Positions 53,767-63,168 of a DNA stretch of 64,000 nucleotides are shown one piece after another. Under the pieces are notes generated by a model that searched no databases, was not told the DNA's origin, and saw nothing but the letters and a program-made list of their open reading frames with translations. The stretch is from NBLH01 sp050296515 (GTDB taxonomy: Bacteria > Bacteroidota > Bacteroidia > Bacteroidales > NBLH01). The stretch is from NCBI GenBank assembly GCA_050296515.1, contig JBNKRJ010000129.1:60138-124137 (forward strand). Reading direction: 5' to 3'. Position numbers and translations under genes: made by a program. Each line of letters starts with the position of its first letter. Within the stretch, counting starts at the first letter, position 1.

Positions 53767-55200
53767 ATGGAACGATTATTTTTAATTCTGATTGCATTTT
53801 TTCTTTTTACAAACATCACAATTGCACAAGATCGGTTGCTCGACGAAGATGAATTAGTATCAGCCGATGAATTTTTATCTTTGGATGAAGCATTAAAATC
53901 TCCCGAAAAAGTATACAAGCTTAATTTAAGCGATATGCAGTTGGATGAGTTTCCTATGGAAGTTTTACAGTTGCATAATTTGCAAATTCTGGATTTGTGG
54001 AAAAACAATATAACTACAATACCCGCTGATATTGAGTTACTTTCTCACTTACAATATCTTAATGTGGGTAGTAATAAGATTGATAAATTGCCTGGTGAAA
54101 TTGGTAGTTTGGTGAATCTGATTATGCTTGATGTTGAGAGTAATAATCTAACTTCTCTTCCCAGGGAAATTGGTGATTTGGTTTTTCTTCAAAATCTGGC
54201 ATTAGGTGGTAATAACTTAACTGAGATTCCTGAAACAATCGGTGAGCTGAGAAACATAAGGGATATTACATTATGGGAAAACAAGCTGGAAGTATTGCCA
54301 GAGTCTTTTGGGGAATTGAAAAACCTGCAGAGTCTTGATTTGTCTGAAAACAAACTAAAATCATTACCAAATTCATTCGGACGTTTATTAAACCTGAAAA
54401 TATGTGATTTAAGATATAATAAGATTCAGCAGTTGCCCAGTCAGATAAGCATGCTGAGTTCATTGTCATACCTTGATTTATCAAATAATAGTATGGTATC
54501 GCTTCCAGCAACCATTTCAAGTCTTCGTTCATTAAAGATGCTTTATTTGCAAAATCAGCTGAATGAAGAGCAGCAACAAACATTAAAGAATTTACCTTCT
54601 GGAATTGGCTATTTGCGTCGTTTACAGCAGGTTAACCTCAGGAATACAGGATTACAAAGATTACCAAATGAGATTGGTGATTTACAGGACTTGCAAATTC
54701 TTGACGTTTCAATGAATAAACTTACAGACTTGCCATCGGTAATTAGTAAATTGAAAAACTTGCGGGAGTTCAATCTTTCATCTAATAAGCTGAAATCAAT
54801 ACCTTCTGCACTTGGCAAACTACCTAATTTAGTGGTGCTAAATTTATCAGACAATATGATTACTGAAATTTCTTCTTCAATAAGCAAATTGCAAAAAATT
54901 GAGGAAATGATATTGTCAAAGAATCAGATAAAGAAAATTCCACCTACGGTATATCAATTGATTAAATTACAGAAATTAGATCTTTCTGAAAATAAGATCT
55001 CGTCAATCTCGGAGGGTATTAAAAGCTTGCAAAGCCTTAAAGAGCTTAACTTGCAAAGGAATCAAATTGCAAGTATTTCTAAGGAATTTGGTTCATTAAA
55101 CTCTCTAGATAATCTTAATTTAAGAGATAATGTGATACCTGATACCGAAATGGACAAGATAAGAGAAATGATTCCTGAAGCTGTTAAAATAAGGTTTTAA
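53767..55200 (+). CDS. Secreted leucine-rich-repeat protein
   Basis: A 477-residue protein with a signal peptide (about residues 1-20, ending TIAQ). A cap (LSLDEALKSPEKVYKLNLSD) is followed by about 17-18 tandem 23-residue LRRs, for example LQSLDLSENKLKSLPNSFGR. One repeat near residue 265 is expanded (NQLNEEQQQTLKNLPSG). There is no C-terminal anchor or Por sorting domain. The cap matches that of the shorter LRR protein encoded at 43407. Confidence 0.88.
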   Translation: MERLFLILIAFFLFTNITIAQDRLLDEDELVSADEFLSLDEALKSPEKVYKLNLSDMQLDEFPMEVLQLHNLQILDLWKNNITTIPADIELLSHLQYLNVGSNKIDKLPGEIGSLVNLIMLDVESNNLTSLPREIGDLVFLQNLALGGNNLTEIPETIGELRNIRDITLWENKLEVLPESFGELKNLQSLDLSENKLKSLPNSFGRLLNLKICDLRYNKIQQLPSQISMLSSLSYLDLSNNSMVSLPATISSLRSLKMLYLQNQLNEEQQQTLKNLPSGIGYLRRLQQVNLRNTGLQRLPNEIGDLQDLQILDVSMNKLTDLPSVISKLKNLREFNLSSNKLKSIPSALGKLPNLVVLNLSDNMITEISSSISKLQKIEEMILSKNQIKKIPPTVYQLIKLQKLDLSENKISSISEGIKSLQSLKELNLQRNQIASISKEFGSLNSLDNLNLRDNVIPDTEMDKIREMIPEAVKIRF

Positions 55201-55245
55201 TAATTTCTGCTATTTTTGTTCATTCTACTTTACAAAAGAGACGAG

Positions 55246-55656
55246 ATGAACAAAAATAACAAACAAAATATTTTTCTTACAAGGTTAATTGCTCTTTTAC
55301 TGATTGGCCTGTCAGCCTCATGTGCATCTCAAAACATGGGACTGGGTTATGAAATTGATGCCGGAAAACTTGCCAATGAATATGCTTCAAACGTAAATTC
55401 CGGAAATAAAAAGTTTGCTGGCAAATACCTCACTGTAGTTGGTAAAATAGCTCAGCAGTATAAAAACAAATACCAGGAAAGCATTATCATTTTAATGGAC
55501 AGTAAAAATCTGAATGGAGTAAAATGTATATTAAATAGTGCATCAAAGCAGCTAAAATACCCTTTAAAACAAGGAGAATCAATTAAAATAAATGGCAGAT
55601 GCGCAGGTTTTGATGACTACGTTTTGCTGAAAGGGTGTATTGTTTTAAAGAATTAG
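55246..55656 (+). CDS. OB-fold (tRNA_anti-like) lipoprotein
   Basis: A 136-residue protein with a lipoprotein signal (IALLLIGLSASC). The mature part (LANEYASNVNSGNKKFAGKY, then LTVVGKIAQQY, ending GRCAGFDDYVLLKGCIVL) matches the tRNA_anti-like OB-fold family. The ligand is unknown. I use the ATG at 55246; a start at 55216 would place ten residues before the signal. It follows the LRR gene by 45 bases and may share its transcript. Confidence 0.75.
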   Translation: MNKNNKQNIFLTRLIALLLIGLSASCASQNMGLGYEIDAGKLANEYASNVNSGNKKFAGKYLTVVGKIAQQYKNKYQESIIILMDSKNLNGVKCILNSASKQLKYPLKQGESIKINGRCAGFDDYVLLKGCIVLKN

Positions 55657-55721
55657 GTGAGTTGTTTTTTGTTGAATTATTAACTAATCAACTTTTGATG
55701 TGAATTCAATTATTGAAGCAA

Positions 55722-55763
55722 AACACGCAAAAACAAAGATTATCAATCTTGTTTTTACGTGTT
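55722..55763. terminator. Terminator-like long hairpin
   Basis: AACACGCAAAAACAAAGATT pairs with AATCTTGTTTTTACGTGTT through about 18 base pairs with one bulge and one mismatch. It sits between the convergent OB-fold and lipoprotein genes and probably ends both transcripts. A second imperfect pair (CAGACG/CGTCTG) spans about 55811-55860. Confidence 0.55.
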
Positions 55764-55881
55764 CCAGGAAAATCTTATAACTACTTTAGTTTTACAAAAT
55801 TAATTATCCAGACGAGCCGTGTAAGTGTTTGATAGTTTGATGTGTACGCTCGGCGTCTGTACTTGAATCTGATATTTAATA

Positions 55882-56460
55882 TTATCTAAACTCAACGGTT
55901 TTAACAATGTATTGTAACGTTTCGTCTAAAGTGTTTTTGTATTTAGTCATATTCGATGGGCTTACAATTACATTCATTTGCAAAAAAAGTGAGGCTTTAT
56001 TGTTATGTGCAACAAGGTACCCGTAAACCAGACCAACAACCCCACCTTTTTTAGGGGTTGTTATTTCAATCAAAGCGACCTTCTTTTTGTTAATCGTTTT
56101 CTTTTTTAATACAACTGTCGAGTTTTCTTTAATCTCCCATTTTAAAAGTTTTTCTTTTATTTTTTCAAACTGAATGTCCAGAGAACCTTCAGTATCATAA
56201 AAACTTGACCAAACTGATAAAGGTGCATGTTCATAATAAACTGAAGGAACCACTTCATTCGCATCGTTTCTTTTTGTAACATTCATCATTTTCGTAAAGC
56301 CATTGCCTGATACAGGAAGATTAATTACCGCAAAATCTTTGTAATTTTTAACCTCTACAAATTCAATACCTGCCGGAATACTTGCCACTTTTTTTGTAGT
56401 AGAGCAAGAGCTTGCAATAAAAAAGACAAGCAAGCTAAAACAAACTATTTTTTTTATCAT
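55882..56460 (-). CDS. Lipoprotein of unknown function
   Basis: A 192-residue protein with a lipoprotein signal (VCFSLLVFFIASSC). The body is mixed alpha/beta (EFVEVKNYKDFAVINLPVSG; LIEITTPKKGGVVGLVYGYL) and resembles PsbP/Mog1-like folds only vaguely. No family is assigned. It is the last of four same-strand genes for exported proteins (59772 to 55882) that diverge from the LytS-type kinase gene. Confidence 0.65.
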   Translation of the reverse strand: MIKKIVCFSLLVFFIASSCSTTKKVASIPAGIEFVEVKNYKDFAVINLPVSGNGFTKMMNVTKRNDANEVVPSVYYEHAPLSVWSSFYDTEGSLDIQFEKIKEKLLKWEIKENSTVVLKKKTINKKKVALIEITTPKKGGVVGLVYGYLVAHNNKASLFLQMNVIVSPSNMTKYKNTLDETLQYIVKTVEFR

Positions 56461-56533
56461 ACTATATTTTTTTAAGATGTGTTATGAGCTAATTTAAAAC
56501 CTTTGAAACTATTTTTTTAAACTTAAGCTGTAT

Positions 56534-57637
56534 TTAATTGATTTTCATGGCTTTACTGGTGTAGTTGAATGATTTTATATGTCCCTTTGCATCGGTTTCG
56601 ATCACAAAAGCTGCCTTGTCGCCAAATGATTCGCTGCGAACAAAATACCATTTACCATCAAGTTGAAGAAGAGCTTTATCTTCAGTGTCAAACGTTCCTA
56701 TAGGTACAAGCACATCAAGAGCTTCTTCAAAAGTCATTGCATCTTCTCTTGACTTAATGATAAGATTGGGTCTGAGCGATTTCATAAATTCAGGTTTTTC
56801 CAATAATTCACGGTTGTTGTTAGCATGCATTATTGTATCCTGGGTTTTTACAAGGTTAAAGCCTGTGGCACTTGAGCAATTTTCTTGAGTAAACACTAAT
56901 TTTGCAATGTAAAAGTTAGCGTTGCATATTTTCTCTACTAAACGTGATTCTATTTTGCTAAACTCAAAATGAAAGTTGGTTTGTTCATCAAAATAGGAGC
57001 GAAGATAAGCACTATCTTTTGCTGAAACAGTTGGGACTTTATAACCCCATTCGGCACGGTGGCTGTTTGATTTTATCACATTATCCGTGGTTTCAACAAT
57101 ATTTTTATCTTTTCTAAAAGAAATGGATGTAACTTCTCCTTTATCATTTGTTTCGATGATGAAGACATCGTAATCATCAAAAAACTTATCACGAATGAAA
57201 TACCAGGTGTTTTTTCTGTTAAAGAAGGCCCTGTCAGAATTCAGGTTGTTCCTGCTGTCAACAATATCAAGTAGTTCCTGAAATTTAAGGGCGCTATTTT
57301 CATCTTTTAGGTTAAAATTGTTGTTGAGGGATGCAAGAAATTCAGGGCTGGTAATCAGTTCTTCTGTTGAAAATACCGGTCTGAAACCAGATTTTGTTTT
57401 TATAAGATGATAGGAGGTTGGTATGTAACCGCCATCCCCCATTGGGAAATTCATTTTTGTACAATAAAACTCTGCCGAAGAGATGGAGTCAAGTAGTTGG
57501 CATGACAGTCGTATTTGTTTGTATTCTAGTTGGTTGTGGAGGTATTCAGAAAATTCCAAACTGTCTTTTTTGTTGGTTTGTGAATGGCTACAATAAAAAA
57601 GACCGGATAATAGTATTGTAAATAATAATCGGTGCAT
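56534..57637 (-). CDS. Secreted protein with two tandem homologous domains
   Basis: A 367-residue protein with a signal peptide (to about residue 20, YCSHSQ). Residues ~20-185 and ~200-365 are related by an internal duplication: both contain an FY-carrying strand, an LIKT/LVKT strand, SPEFLASL/KPEFMKSL, and a C-terminal WYFIRDKFFDDYDVFIIET or WYFVRSESFGDKAAFVIET. The function is unknown and no metal or catalytic motif is visible. Confidence 0.7.
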   Translation of the reverse strand: MHRLLFTILLSGLFYCSHSQTNKKDSLEFSEYLHNQLEYKQIRLSCQLLDSISSAEFYCTKMNFPMGDGGYIPTSYHLIKTKSGFRPVFSTEELITSPEFLASLNNNFNLKDENSALKFQELLDIVDSRNNLNSDRAFFNRKNTWYFIRDKFFDDYDVFIIETNDKGEVTSISFRKDKNIVETTDNVIKSNSHRAEWGYKVPTVSAKDSAYLRSYFDEQTNFHFEFSKIESRLVEKICNANFYIAKLVFTQENCSSATGFNLVKTQDTIMHANNNRELLEKPEFMKSLRPNLIIKSREDAMTFEEALDVLVPIGTFDTEDKALLQLDGKWYFVRSESFGDKAAFVIETDAKGHIKSFNYTSKAMKIN

Positions 57638-57757
57638 AGTTGTTTATTAGACTAAAAATTAAAATTTGGGTTTCGGAAAAAAGAAGAGCTTAAATACAAC
57701 AAATGTTATGTGCATTTAAGTCTTCACATTTTACATTTTATTATCAGCAGTTTGTTT

Positions 57758-59044
57758 TTAAAATTTGACAAATTCCACTCTTCGGTTATTCGCTTTTCCT
57801 TCGGGTGTGTTATTTTCTCCTAATGGAGATTTTTCACCAAAACCTTTGTAAGCAAGCCTTTCTTTTGCAATGCCCATAGTAATTAACTGCTCCATAACTG
57901 TTTTTGCCCTGGCTTCGGAAAGTTGCAGGTTATTAGCCTCATCACCATCGCTGTCGGTATGTCCTTCAACGCTGAATTTTAGTTCGGGCTGTTTTTGCAT
58001 TAATTCAAATATTTTGTTAATTGGGCCCATACTTTCTGGTTTTAAGGTTGCTTTGCCCACATCAAAACGGATACCGTTACAGATAATTTTACCATCACTC
58101 ATTACCCTGTCGTAGTACTTTACACCGCCTTTGGCAATGCGGACGTTTTTGAGATAAAACGCTTTATTGTCACCCAAATCAGCAAAGTAGGCGCCAATGG
58201 TAATTCCTGAAGGGTTCTTTTCGTACCTTGGGATGTTGATTAATCGGGTATCATCCATGTATATTTTTAATTTACCTTTGGTAAAGGCAAGCGATACGTG
58301 TATCCATCTACCTTTTTCGTTCATTGAAAAATCAATATCCGGGTGCTCAACGTAATTGCCATCAGGTGTTGAAATTCTGTTGAAGTTTATTTCAATTTCC
58401 TGGTTATTGTTAGCGTGTTGGTTTTTTTCATCATTCAAATATAGCTGGAACCGGTTTCCTCCGCCCGGGCGGTACATGTCGAATTCTACCGTAAAAACCT
58501 CAGGCAGGTAATCTTCCTTTGAATTTTTTAAGTAGGGGATTATTTTAGGGTTTCCATCAATTAGCATAATTATATTTTCTCCGTTTACATTGGCAATTTC
58601 TACCTGGCCTTTAATTAAATCCCATCTACTTGGAAATTCGCCATTTTCTTCCATTATCGAAGGCCCATCTTCAAAAATAACTTCATCGCCAGGTACAAAA
58701 TCAAATTTTGCCCATTGAACATTCATTTTAGGAGCTTCTTCTTTTATTTCTTTGTTTTGCTGATTAATGTTTTCCTGTGTGTTAGTTACCTTATCATCAG
58801 ATTGTTGCGTGTTGTTGTTTGAGTTTGTGTCAGCGTTTTGCTGTTTGTTTTTCTTTTTTTTCTTAAAAAGGCCACCAATTCCTTCTTTTACTTTATTAAA
58901 GCCTGCACCAACACCTTCTTCAATGGCATTGTTTACATTATTTGTGCCCTGTTGCTTTACTTCTTCTTTTGGGTCTGTGATTTGGGCATTAACCATCATT
59001 ATTGTCAGGCTTAAAAATGCCGTTAAAAATAATTTTAGTTTCAT
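57758..59044 (-). CDS. OmpA-family protein with a concanavalin-like central domain
   Basis: A 428-residue secreted protein. It has a signal peptide (~1-20), a low-complexity Asn/Gln/Lys-rich region (~45-105), and a beta-sandwich-like central domain (~110-305: FTVEFDMYRPGGGNRFQLYL, GRWIHVSLAFTKGKLKIYMD). A C-terminal OmpA peptidoglycan-binding domain (~315-428) has SVEGHTDSDGDEANNLQLSE and GENNTPEGKANNRRVEF. It probably bridges peptidoglycan and outer envelope. Confidence 0.85.
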   Translation of the reverse strand: MKLKLFLTAFLSLTIMMVNAQITDPKEEVKQQGTNNVNNAIEEGVGAGFNKVKEGIGGLFKKKKKNKQQNADTNSNNNTQQSDDKVTNTQENINQQNKEIKEEAPKMNVQWAKFDFVPGDEVIFEDGPSIMEENGEFPSRWDLIKGQVEIANVNGENIIMLIDGNPKIIPYLKNSKEDYLPEVFTVEFDMYRPGGGNRFQLYLNDEKNQHANNNQEIEINFNRISTPDGNYVEHPDIDFSMNEKGRWIHVSLAFTKGKLKIYMDDTRLINIPRYEKNPSGITIGAYFADLGDNKAFYLKNVRIAKGGVKYYDRVMSDGKIICNGIRFDVGKATLKPESMGPINKIFELMQKQPELKFSVEGHTDSDGDEANNLQLSEARAKTVMEQLITMGIAKERLAYKGFGEKSPLGENNTPEGKANNRRVEFVKF

Positions 59045-59085
59045 TTTCTTCTTATTAAGTTGTTTATAAATTTAGGTTTTGTGTT

Positions 59086-59772
59086 TTAATCGTTTCCAAA
59101 CAGGCTTTTCATTAATTTTTTTGCGTTTTTGGAATCTTCACTTCCATCATCAGGAATTTGATCTTCGGCGTTAACTACTTCTTTTCCTACCGGCAGGTCA
59201 AAAACATTTGATGGAACACTGCTATCTAAATCAAGCGAAACAGGTTCATAGGTAATTGAAACTCCCATCATTTTTACCACTGCTTTCAGGTTCAGGTTTT
59301 TCCATGCCCACGATTTCCCAATGCCTTCCCAAACATCACAAGATTTGCCTAAAAGCACTTCGGTGCCGGTTTTTTTATAACCCAGTTGCTTAAGTGTGGC
59401 TTCGCTCATGGCGCCTACCTGCTCTGCAGTGTAATTGCCCTGTTCCCAGGTTTGTGCAATATCATTTGTCATTTTTGTTACTTTATCTTCTTTTTCGGAC
59501 CATGTATATAACTTAGAACCAATCATTAACGAAGTTTTTTCGTCTTCAGAAGTAATTCCGAACATTTTGGTCACAGTTTTTTCAATTTTCACTTCTTTGT
59601 AACCATAGTCATCCCAATAGGTAACACTGGTACCTTTGGAATTTCCAGTGATGTTTTGAACCAGTTTACCAGATTTTTGGTAGTACTTTTTGTATTTTTG
59701 AGCATTTGCCGCATTTATTGTTAATAATGCAATGGCTAAAACCAGAAGCTGTTTTGTTTGTAAGATTTTCAT
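59086..59772 (-). CDS. Secreted DUF4412-like protein
   Basis: A 228-residue protein with a signal peptide (MKILQTKQLLVLAIALLTIN, ending ANAQ). The mature region (SKLYTWSEKEDKVTKM; TGTEVLLGKSCDVWEGIGKS; LDLDSSVPSNVFDLPVG) resembles the DUF4412 type. I use the ATG at 59772: a minus-strand -7 box (TACTTTTG, 59809-59802) lies inside the longer alternative frame. It is followed 41 bases later by the OmpA-family gene. Confidence 0.65.
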   Translation of the reverse strand: MKILQTKQLLVLAIALLTINAANAQKYKKYYQKSGKLVQNITGNSKGTSVTYWDDYGYKEVKIEKTVTKMFGITSEDEKTSLMIGSKLYTWSEKEDKVTKMTNDIAQTWEQGNYTAEQVGAMSEATLKQLGYKKTGTEVLLGKSCDVWEGIGKSWAWKNLNLKAVVKMMGVSITYEPVSLDLDSSVPSNVFDLPVGKEVVNAEDQIPDDGSEDSKNAKKLMKSLFGND

Positions 59773-60050
59773 TTTTTTCAAATTTTGGTGATTATCTGAA
59801 ACAAAAGTAGATGAGGAGTGTTTGCAAATTGAAGTCAATTTGAATCCGTATAATTATTAGCTTGAATTCGTGTGGATTTTATAGGAATTTGCAAATTGTA
59901 AGCTTTGGTTAAATTTTTTGCCTATTTTAAACAACGTAGGATGTAAATTTTGAAGTTTTTTAGTGAAAAGGCCTGTAGAGTTATCAAAAATTTATGGAGT
60001 AAAGATTGAATAACTTACTTTTGTCGGCTTATTCTTAATGTTTATCCTAT

Positions 60051-61985
60051 ATGAGTACAAAAATCTGGATTAAATATCCTTTCATCCTTATTTTCCTTTG
60101 CTTTTCGTTTGTTTTTTATGGCCAGCAATCCAGACAGGCACAGATTGATAGCCTTCAATTATTGATTAACAATGCAAAAAAAGAGCGCAGTGTGGGTTCG
60201 CTAAAAAGTGGACTTATAGAACTTGCCAATTGTTTTGAATATGATGGAAACTGGATAGCATACGATTCTGTGATTAACGAAATGCTAAAAGTGGCCAATG
60301 ATGAAGATGATTTGTACTATAAAGCTGAATGTTACAATAAGTGGGGTGTATCAAATTGCTTAAGAGGGGAAAACCAGTTAGCACTAGAATTCTTTGAGAA
60401 AACACTGGTAATTTATAGAGAGTTGAATGATAGTAATTCTATTTCAAATAGTTACGAAAACATAGGTTTAGTTTACAAAGATTTAGCTGAATTTGACAAA
60501 GCATTGGAGCATCAGCTTAAATCTTTAAAAATACGTGAAAAAATTAACCACCCAAGGTTAATTAATATCTATGCCAATATTGCCACCATCTATAAAGTTA
60601 TGGAGGATTATAAGATGGAAGCTAAATATATTCAGTTGATGTTAATTGAACTAAGAAAAAACATGAATATTTCACCATCAGCTAAAGCAATTGCTTATAA
60701 TCAACTAGGGCATTACTATAATGAAAATAATAATAATGACAGCAGTTTTTATTGTTATAAAAAAGTGATAGAATTTTCAGAAGAAGCAGGTTGGAAAAGG
60801 GGCATTGCTGTTGGAAAAGGTAATTTGGCTGAGATATATTTCGAAAAGGGCGATTATGCGCAGGCTATTGCAATGCATAAAGATGTTTTACGTCTTTCAG
60901 TTGAAATTGATGACTGTATGGGTATTGTGGAGGAATATACTTATTTGGCAAACCTTTATGAAAAAATAAACAGGCTCGATTCTGCATTGCACTACAATAC
61001 GATAGGGATAGAGAAAGCATACTTTTGCAATTTAGGAAAAGATAAGATGAACCTGCTTGAGCAGCATTCACTCATTTTAGAAAAAAAAGGGGATGTCTAT
61101 GGAGCATTGGAGTATTACAAAAAATTTCATCAATTAAGCGACTCTTTGTTTAACTCTGAAAAACAGACAATTGTTTCTGATTTGGAAACCAAATACCAAA
61201 CCGAGAAAAAAGAAACAGAAATTAAGCAACTTTCCACTGAAAATGAATTGAAAAGCCAACGTATAAAATTTGCAATTGCTGCAATTATTGCTATTGCAGT
61301 GGCCGCAGGGTTTGTGATTTTTTTGTTGATAATGCGGCGTAGAAAAATAAAGGCAGAACAGGAGCAGTTAAAACAACGTCTTTTCCGTTCGCAAATGAAC
61401 CCTCATTTTATCTTTAATGCGTTGGCAAGTATTCAGAATTTTCTTTATAAAAACGAAGGGAAAAAAGCAGCTGGTTACCTGGCTAATTTCTCCTCGCTAA
61501 CACGCTCAATATTAACTAATTCTACGCAAGAAAGTATTAGCCTAGAAGAGGAAATTGAAACCCTGAAAAACTATATTGAGCTGGAGAAGATGCGTATGAA
61601 AGATGCATTTGATTATGAAATAAAGTTTGATGAAGAGCTTGAAACAGAGTTTATTAAAATGCCTCCTATGTTAATTCAGCCTTTTGTTGAGAATGCAATA
61701 AAACATGGATTAAAAGAAAAGGATGAGGGTGGTGTTCTAACAGTTTCTTTTACCGATAAAAAAGACTTTTTACAGGTTCAGGTGATTGATAATGGAATTG
61801 GTATCAACAATTCAAAAAATGAGACAAAAAAAGAGCACAAGTCAATGGCACTGACAATTTTTGACCAAAGAATGAAAATAATTGGCCAGAAATTTAAAAA
61901 TCTTCCATCGCCAAAAATTGAAGATTTATCTTTGCAGGGCAGACAGGGTACCCTGGTTGAGGTGTATTTACCAATTTTTGAATAA
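60051..61985 (+). CDS. TPR-containing LytS-type sensor histidine kinase
   Basis: A 644-residue protein with a signal-anchor N-terminus (WIKYPFILIFLCFSFVFYG), then about six or seven TPRs in the periplasm (residues ~60-375), a coiled coil, one membrane helix (~410-430) and a LytS-like kinase. The phospho-acceptor His lies in RSQMNPHFIFNALASIQNFL (~455). The N-box is LIQPFVENAIKHGLKEK (~560). It is transcribed with the LytTR regulator five bases downstream. TACTTTTG at 60016-60023 is a possible -7 box. Confidence 0.92.
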   Translation: MSTKIWIKYPFILIFLCFSFVFYGQQSRQAQIDSLQLLINNAKKERSVGSLKSGLIELANCFEYDGNWIAYDSVINEMLKVANDEDDLYYKAECYNKWGVSNCLRGENQLALEFFEKTLVIYRELNDSNSISNSYENIGLVYKDLAEFDKALEHQLKSLKIREKINHPRLINIYANIATIYKVMEDYKMEAKYIQLMLIELRKNMNISPSAKAIAYNQLGHYYNENNNNDSSFYCYKKVIEFSEEAGWKRGIAVGKGNLAEIYFEKGDYAQAIAMHKDVLRLSVEIDDCMGIVEEYTYLANLYEKINRLDSALHYNTIGIEKAYFCNLGKDKMNLLEQHSLILEKKGDVYGALEYYKKFHQLSDSLFNSEKQTIVSDLETKYQTEKKETEIKQLSTENELKSQRIKFAIAAIIAIAVAAGFVIFLLIMRRRKIKAEQEQLKQRLFRSQMNPHFIFNALASIQNFLYKNEGKKAAGYLANFSSLTRSILTNSTQESISLEEEIETLKNYIELEKMRMKDAFDYEIKFDEELETEFIKMPPMLIQPFVENAIKHGLKEKDEGGVLTVSFTDKKDFLQVQVIDNGIGINNSKNETKKEHKSMALTIFDQRMKIIGQKFKNLPSPKIEDLSLQGRQGTLVEVYLPIFE

Positions 61986-61990
61986 GGCAA

Positions 61991-62737
61991 ATGATTAGAA
62001 CAATAATAATTGATGATGAGGCTGATTTAAGGGAAGTAAACAAGAGGTTGTTACTCGACAACTTTGTAGATATTGAGGTTGTTGGCGAGGCCGACTCTGT
62101 AGAAAGTGGAATAGAGCTGATACAAAAGAAAAATCCCCAGTTAGTTTTGTTGGATATTGAAATAAAAGGCGGAACAGGCTTTCATATTTTACAAAAGGTA
62201 AAACCCTATAATTTTAAGGTGATTTTTGTTACCGCTTTTAACGAATTTGCCCTTAAGGCTATAAAATTTAGTGCTTTAGATTATATTCTTAAACCTGTTA
62301 ACGAGGCTGAGTTTTGTCTTGCTGTTGAAAAAGCAATTGAGCATTTTGATACTGAAAAGACGAAGATGCAGTTTGATAATTTTTTCGAGCATTACGAAAA
62401 GCAAACCCCTGATAAAAAAATTGTACTAAGAACATCAGATAGTGTTTTCCTGGTGAACCTTTCTGATATTAGATACTGCAAAAGCGACAATAGTTATACC
62501 GTTTTCCACATTCGTGATAAAAAGAACATTATGGTTTCGCGTAGCATAAAAGAATATGCCGAATTATTAGAAGAATTTAACTTTTGCAGGCCTCATCAAT
62601 CCTTCCTGGTAAATATTAACTTTATTGAAAAACTTGACAAAACAGATGGTGGTTTCATTATTTTGGATGACAAAACTGAAATTCCTGTGTCTACAAGACG
62701 AAAACAAACTGTTATGCAGATTCTTGATAATCTGTAG
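61991..62737 (+). CDS. LytTR-family response regulator
   Basis: A 248-residue cognate regulator of the kinase encoded immediately upstream. The receiver (TIIIDDEADLREVNKRLL; LVLLDIEIKGGTGFHIL; DYILKPVNEAEF) is followed by a LytTR domain (~135-248: IVLRTSDSVFLVNLSDIRYC). Binding to LytTR direct repeats is expected; the target may include the divergent exported-protein genes (inference). Confidence 0.93.
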   Translation: MIRTIIIDDEADLREVNKRLLLDNFVDIEVVGEADSVESGIELIQKKNPQLVLLDIEIKGGTGFHILQKVKPYNFKVIFVTAFNEFALKAIKFSALDYILKPVNEAEFCLAVEKAIEHFDTEKTKMQFDNFFEHYEKQTPDKKIVLRTSDSVFLVNLSDIRYCKSDNSYTVFHIRDKKNIMVSRSIKEYAELLEEFNFCRPHQSFLVNINFIEKLDKTDGGFIILDDKTEIPVSTRRKQTVMQILDNL

Positions 62738-62824
62738 CGAATTCAAGAAAAAAAGTCGCTTCTTCAAATTTCTGTATCGATCTGGTAAAATGCCAATTAA
62801 GTTTGCGGTATAAATTTCTTAACT

Positions 62825-63154
62825 ATGGAAAAAATTATATTGCCAACAACATTTGCCTATCATATTGTAAAGGTAAGAGACATTGTTTTTTGTAAAAGTA
62901 ATAATAGTAGAACAATATTTTATTTGTTTGATGGTCAGGAGGTTGTTGTCTCAATGCCAATTAAGGAATATGAACATCAACTGGCGAAAAATAATTTTTT
63001 TCGTACGCATCAATCTTATCTTGTGAACATAGACTATATAAGTTTAATAGATAAAACAAATGCTTTTAAATTGACTTTGAAAAATGGCCTGGAGGTTCCT
63101 GTTTCAACCAGAAAACGAAAAGAGTTGATGCAATTATTGTCTGGAAATGTTTAA
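62825..63154 (+). CDS. Stand-alone LytTR DNA-binding protein
   Basis: A 109-residue protein consisting only of a LytTR domain (VRDIVFCKSNNSRTIFYLFD; FFRTHQSYLVNIDYISLIDK; VPVSTRKRKELMQLL). It is clearly related to the LytTR half of the regulator 88 bases upstream (shared CKS-NS, HQS-LVNI, VPVSTR patterns) but has no receiver, so it cannot be controlled by phosphorylation. It could compete for the same DNA sites, or be the remnant of a duplicated regulator. Confidence 0.85.
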   Translation: MEKIILPTTFAYHIVKVRDIVFCKSNNSRTIFYLFDGQEVVVSMPIKEYEHQLAKNNFFRTHQSYLVNIDYISLIDKTNAFKLTLKNGLEVPVSTRKRKELMQLLSGNV

Positions 63155-63168
63155 AAGTGTGAAATAGG

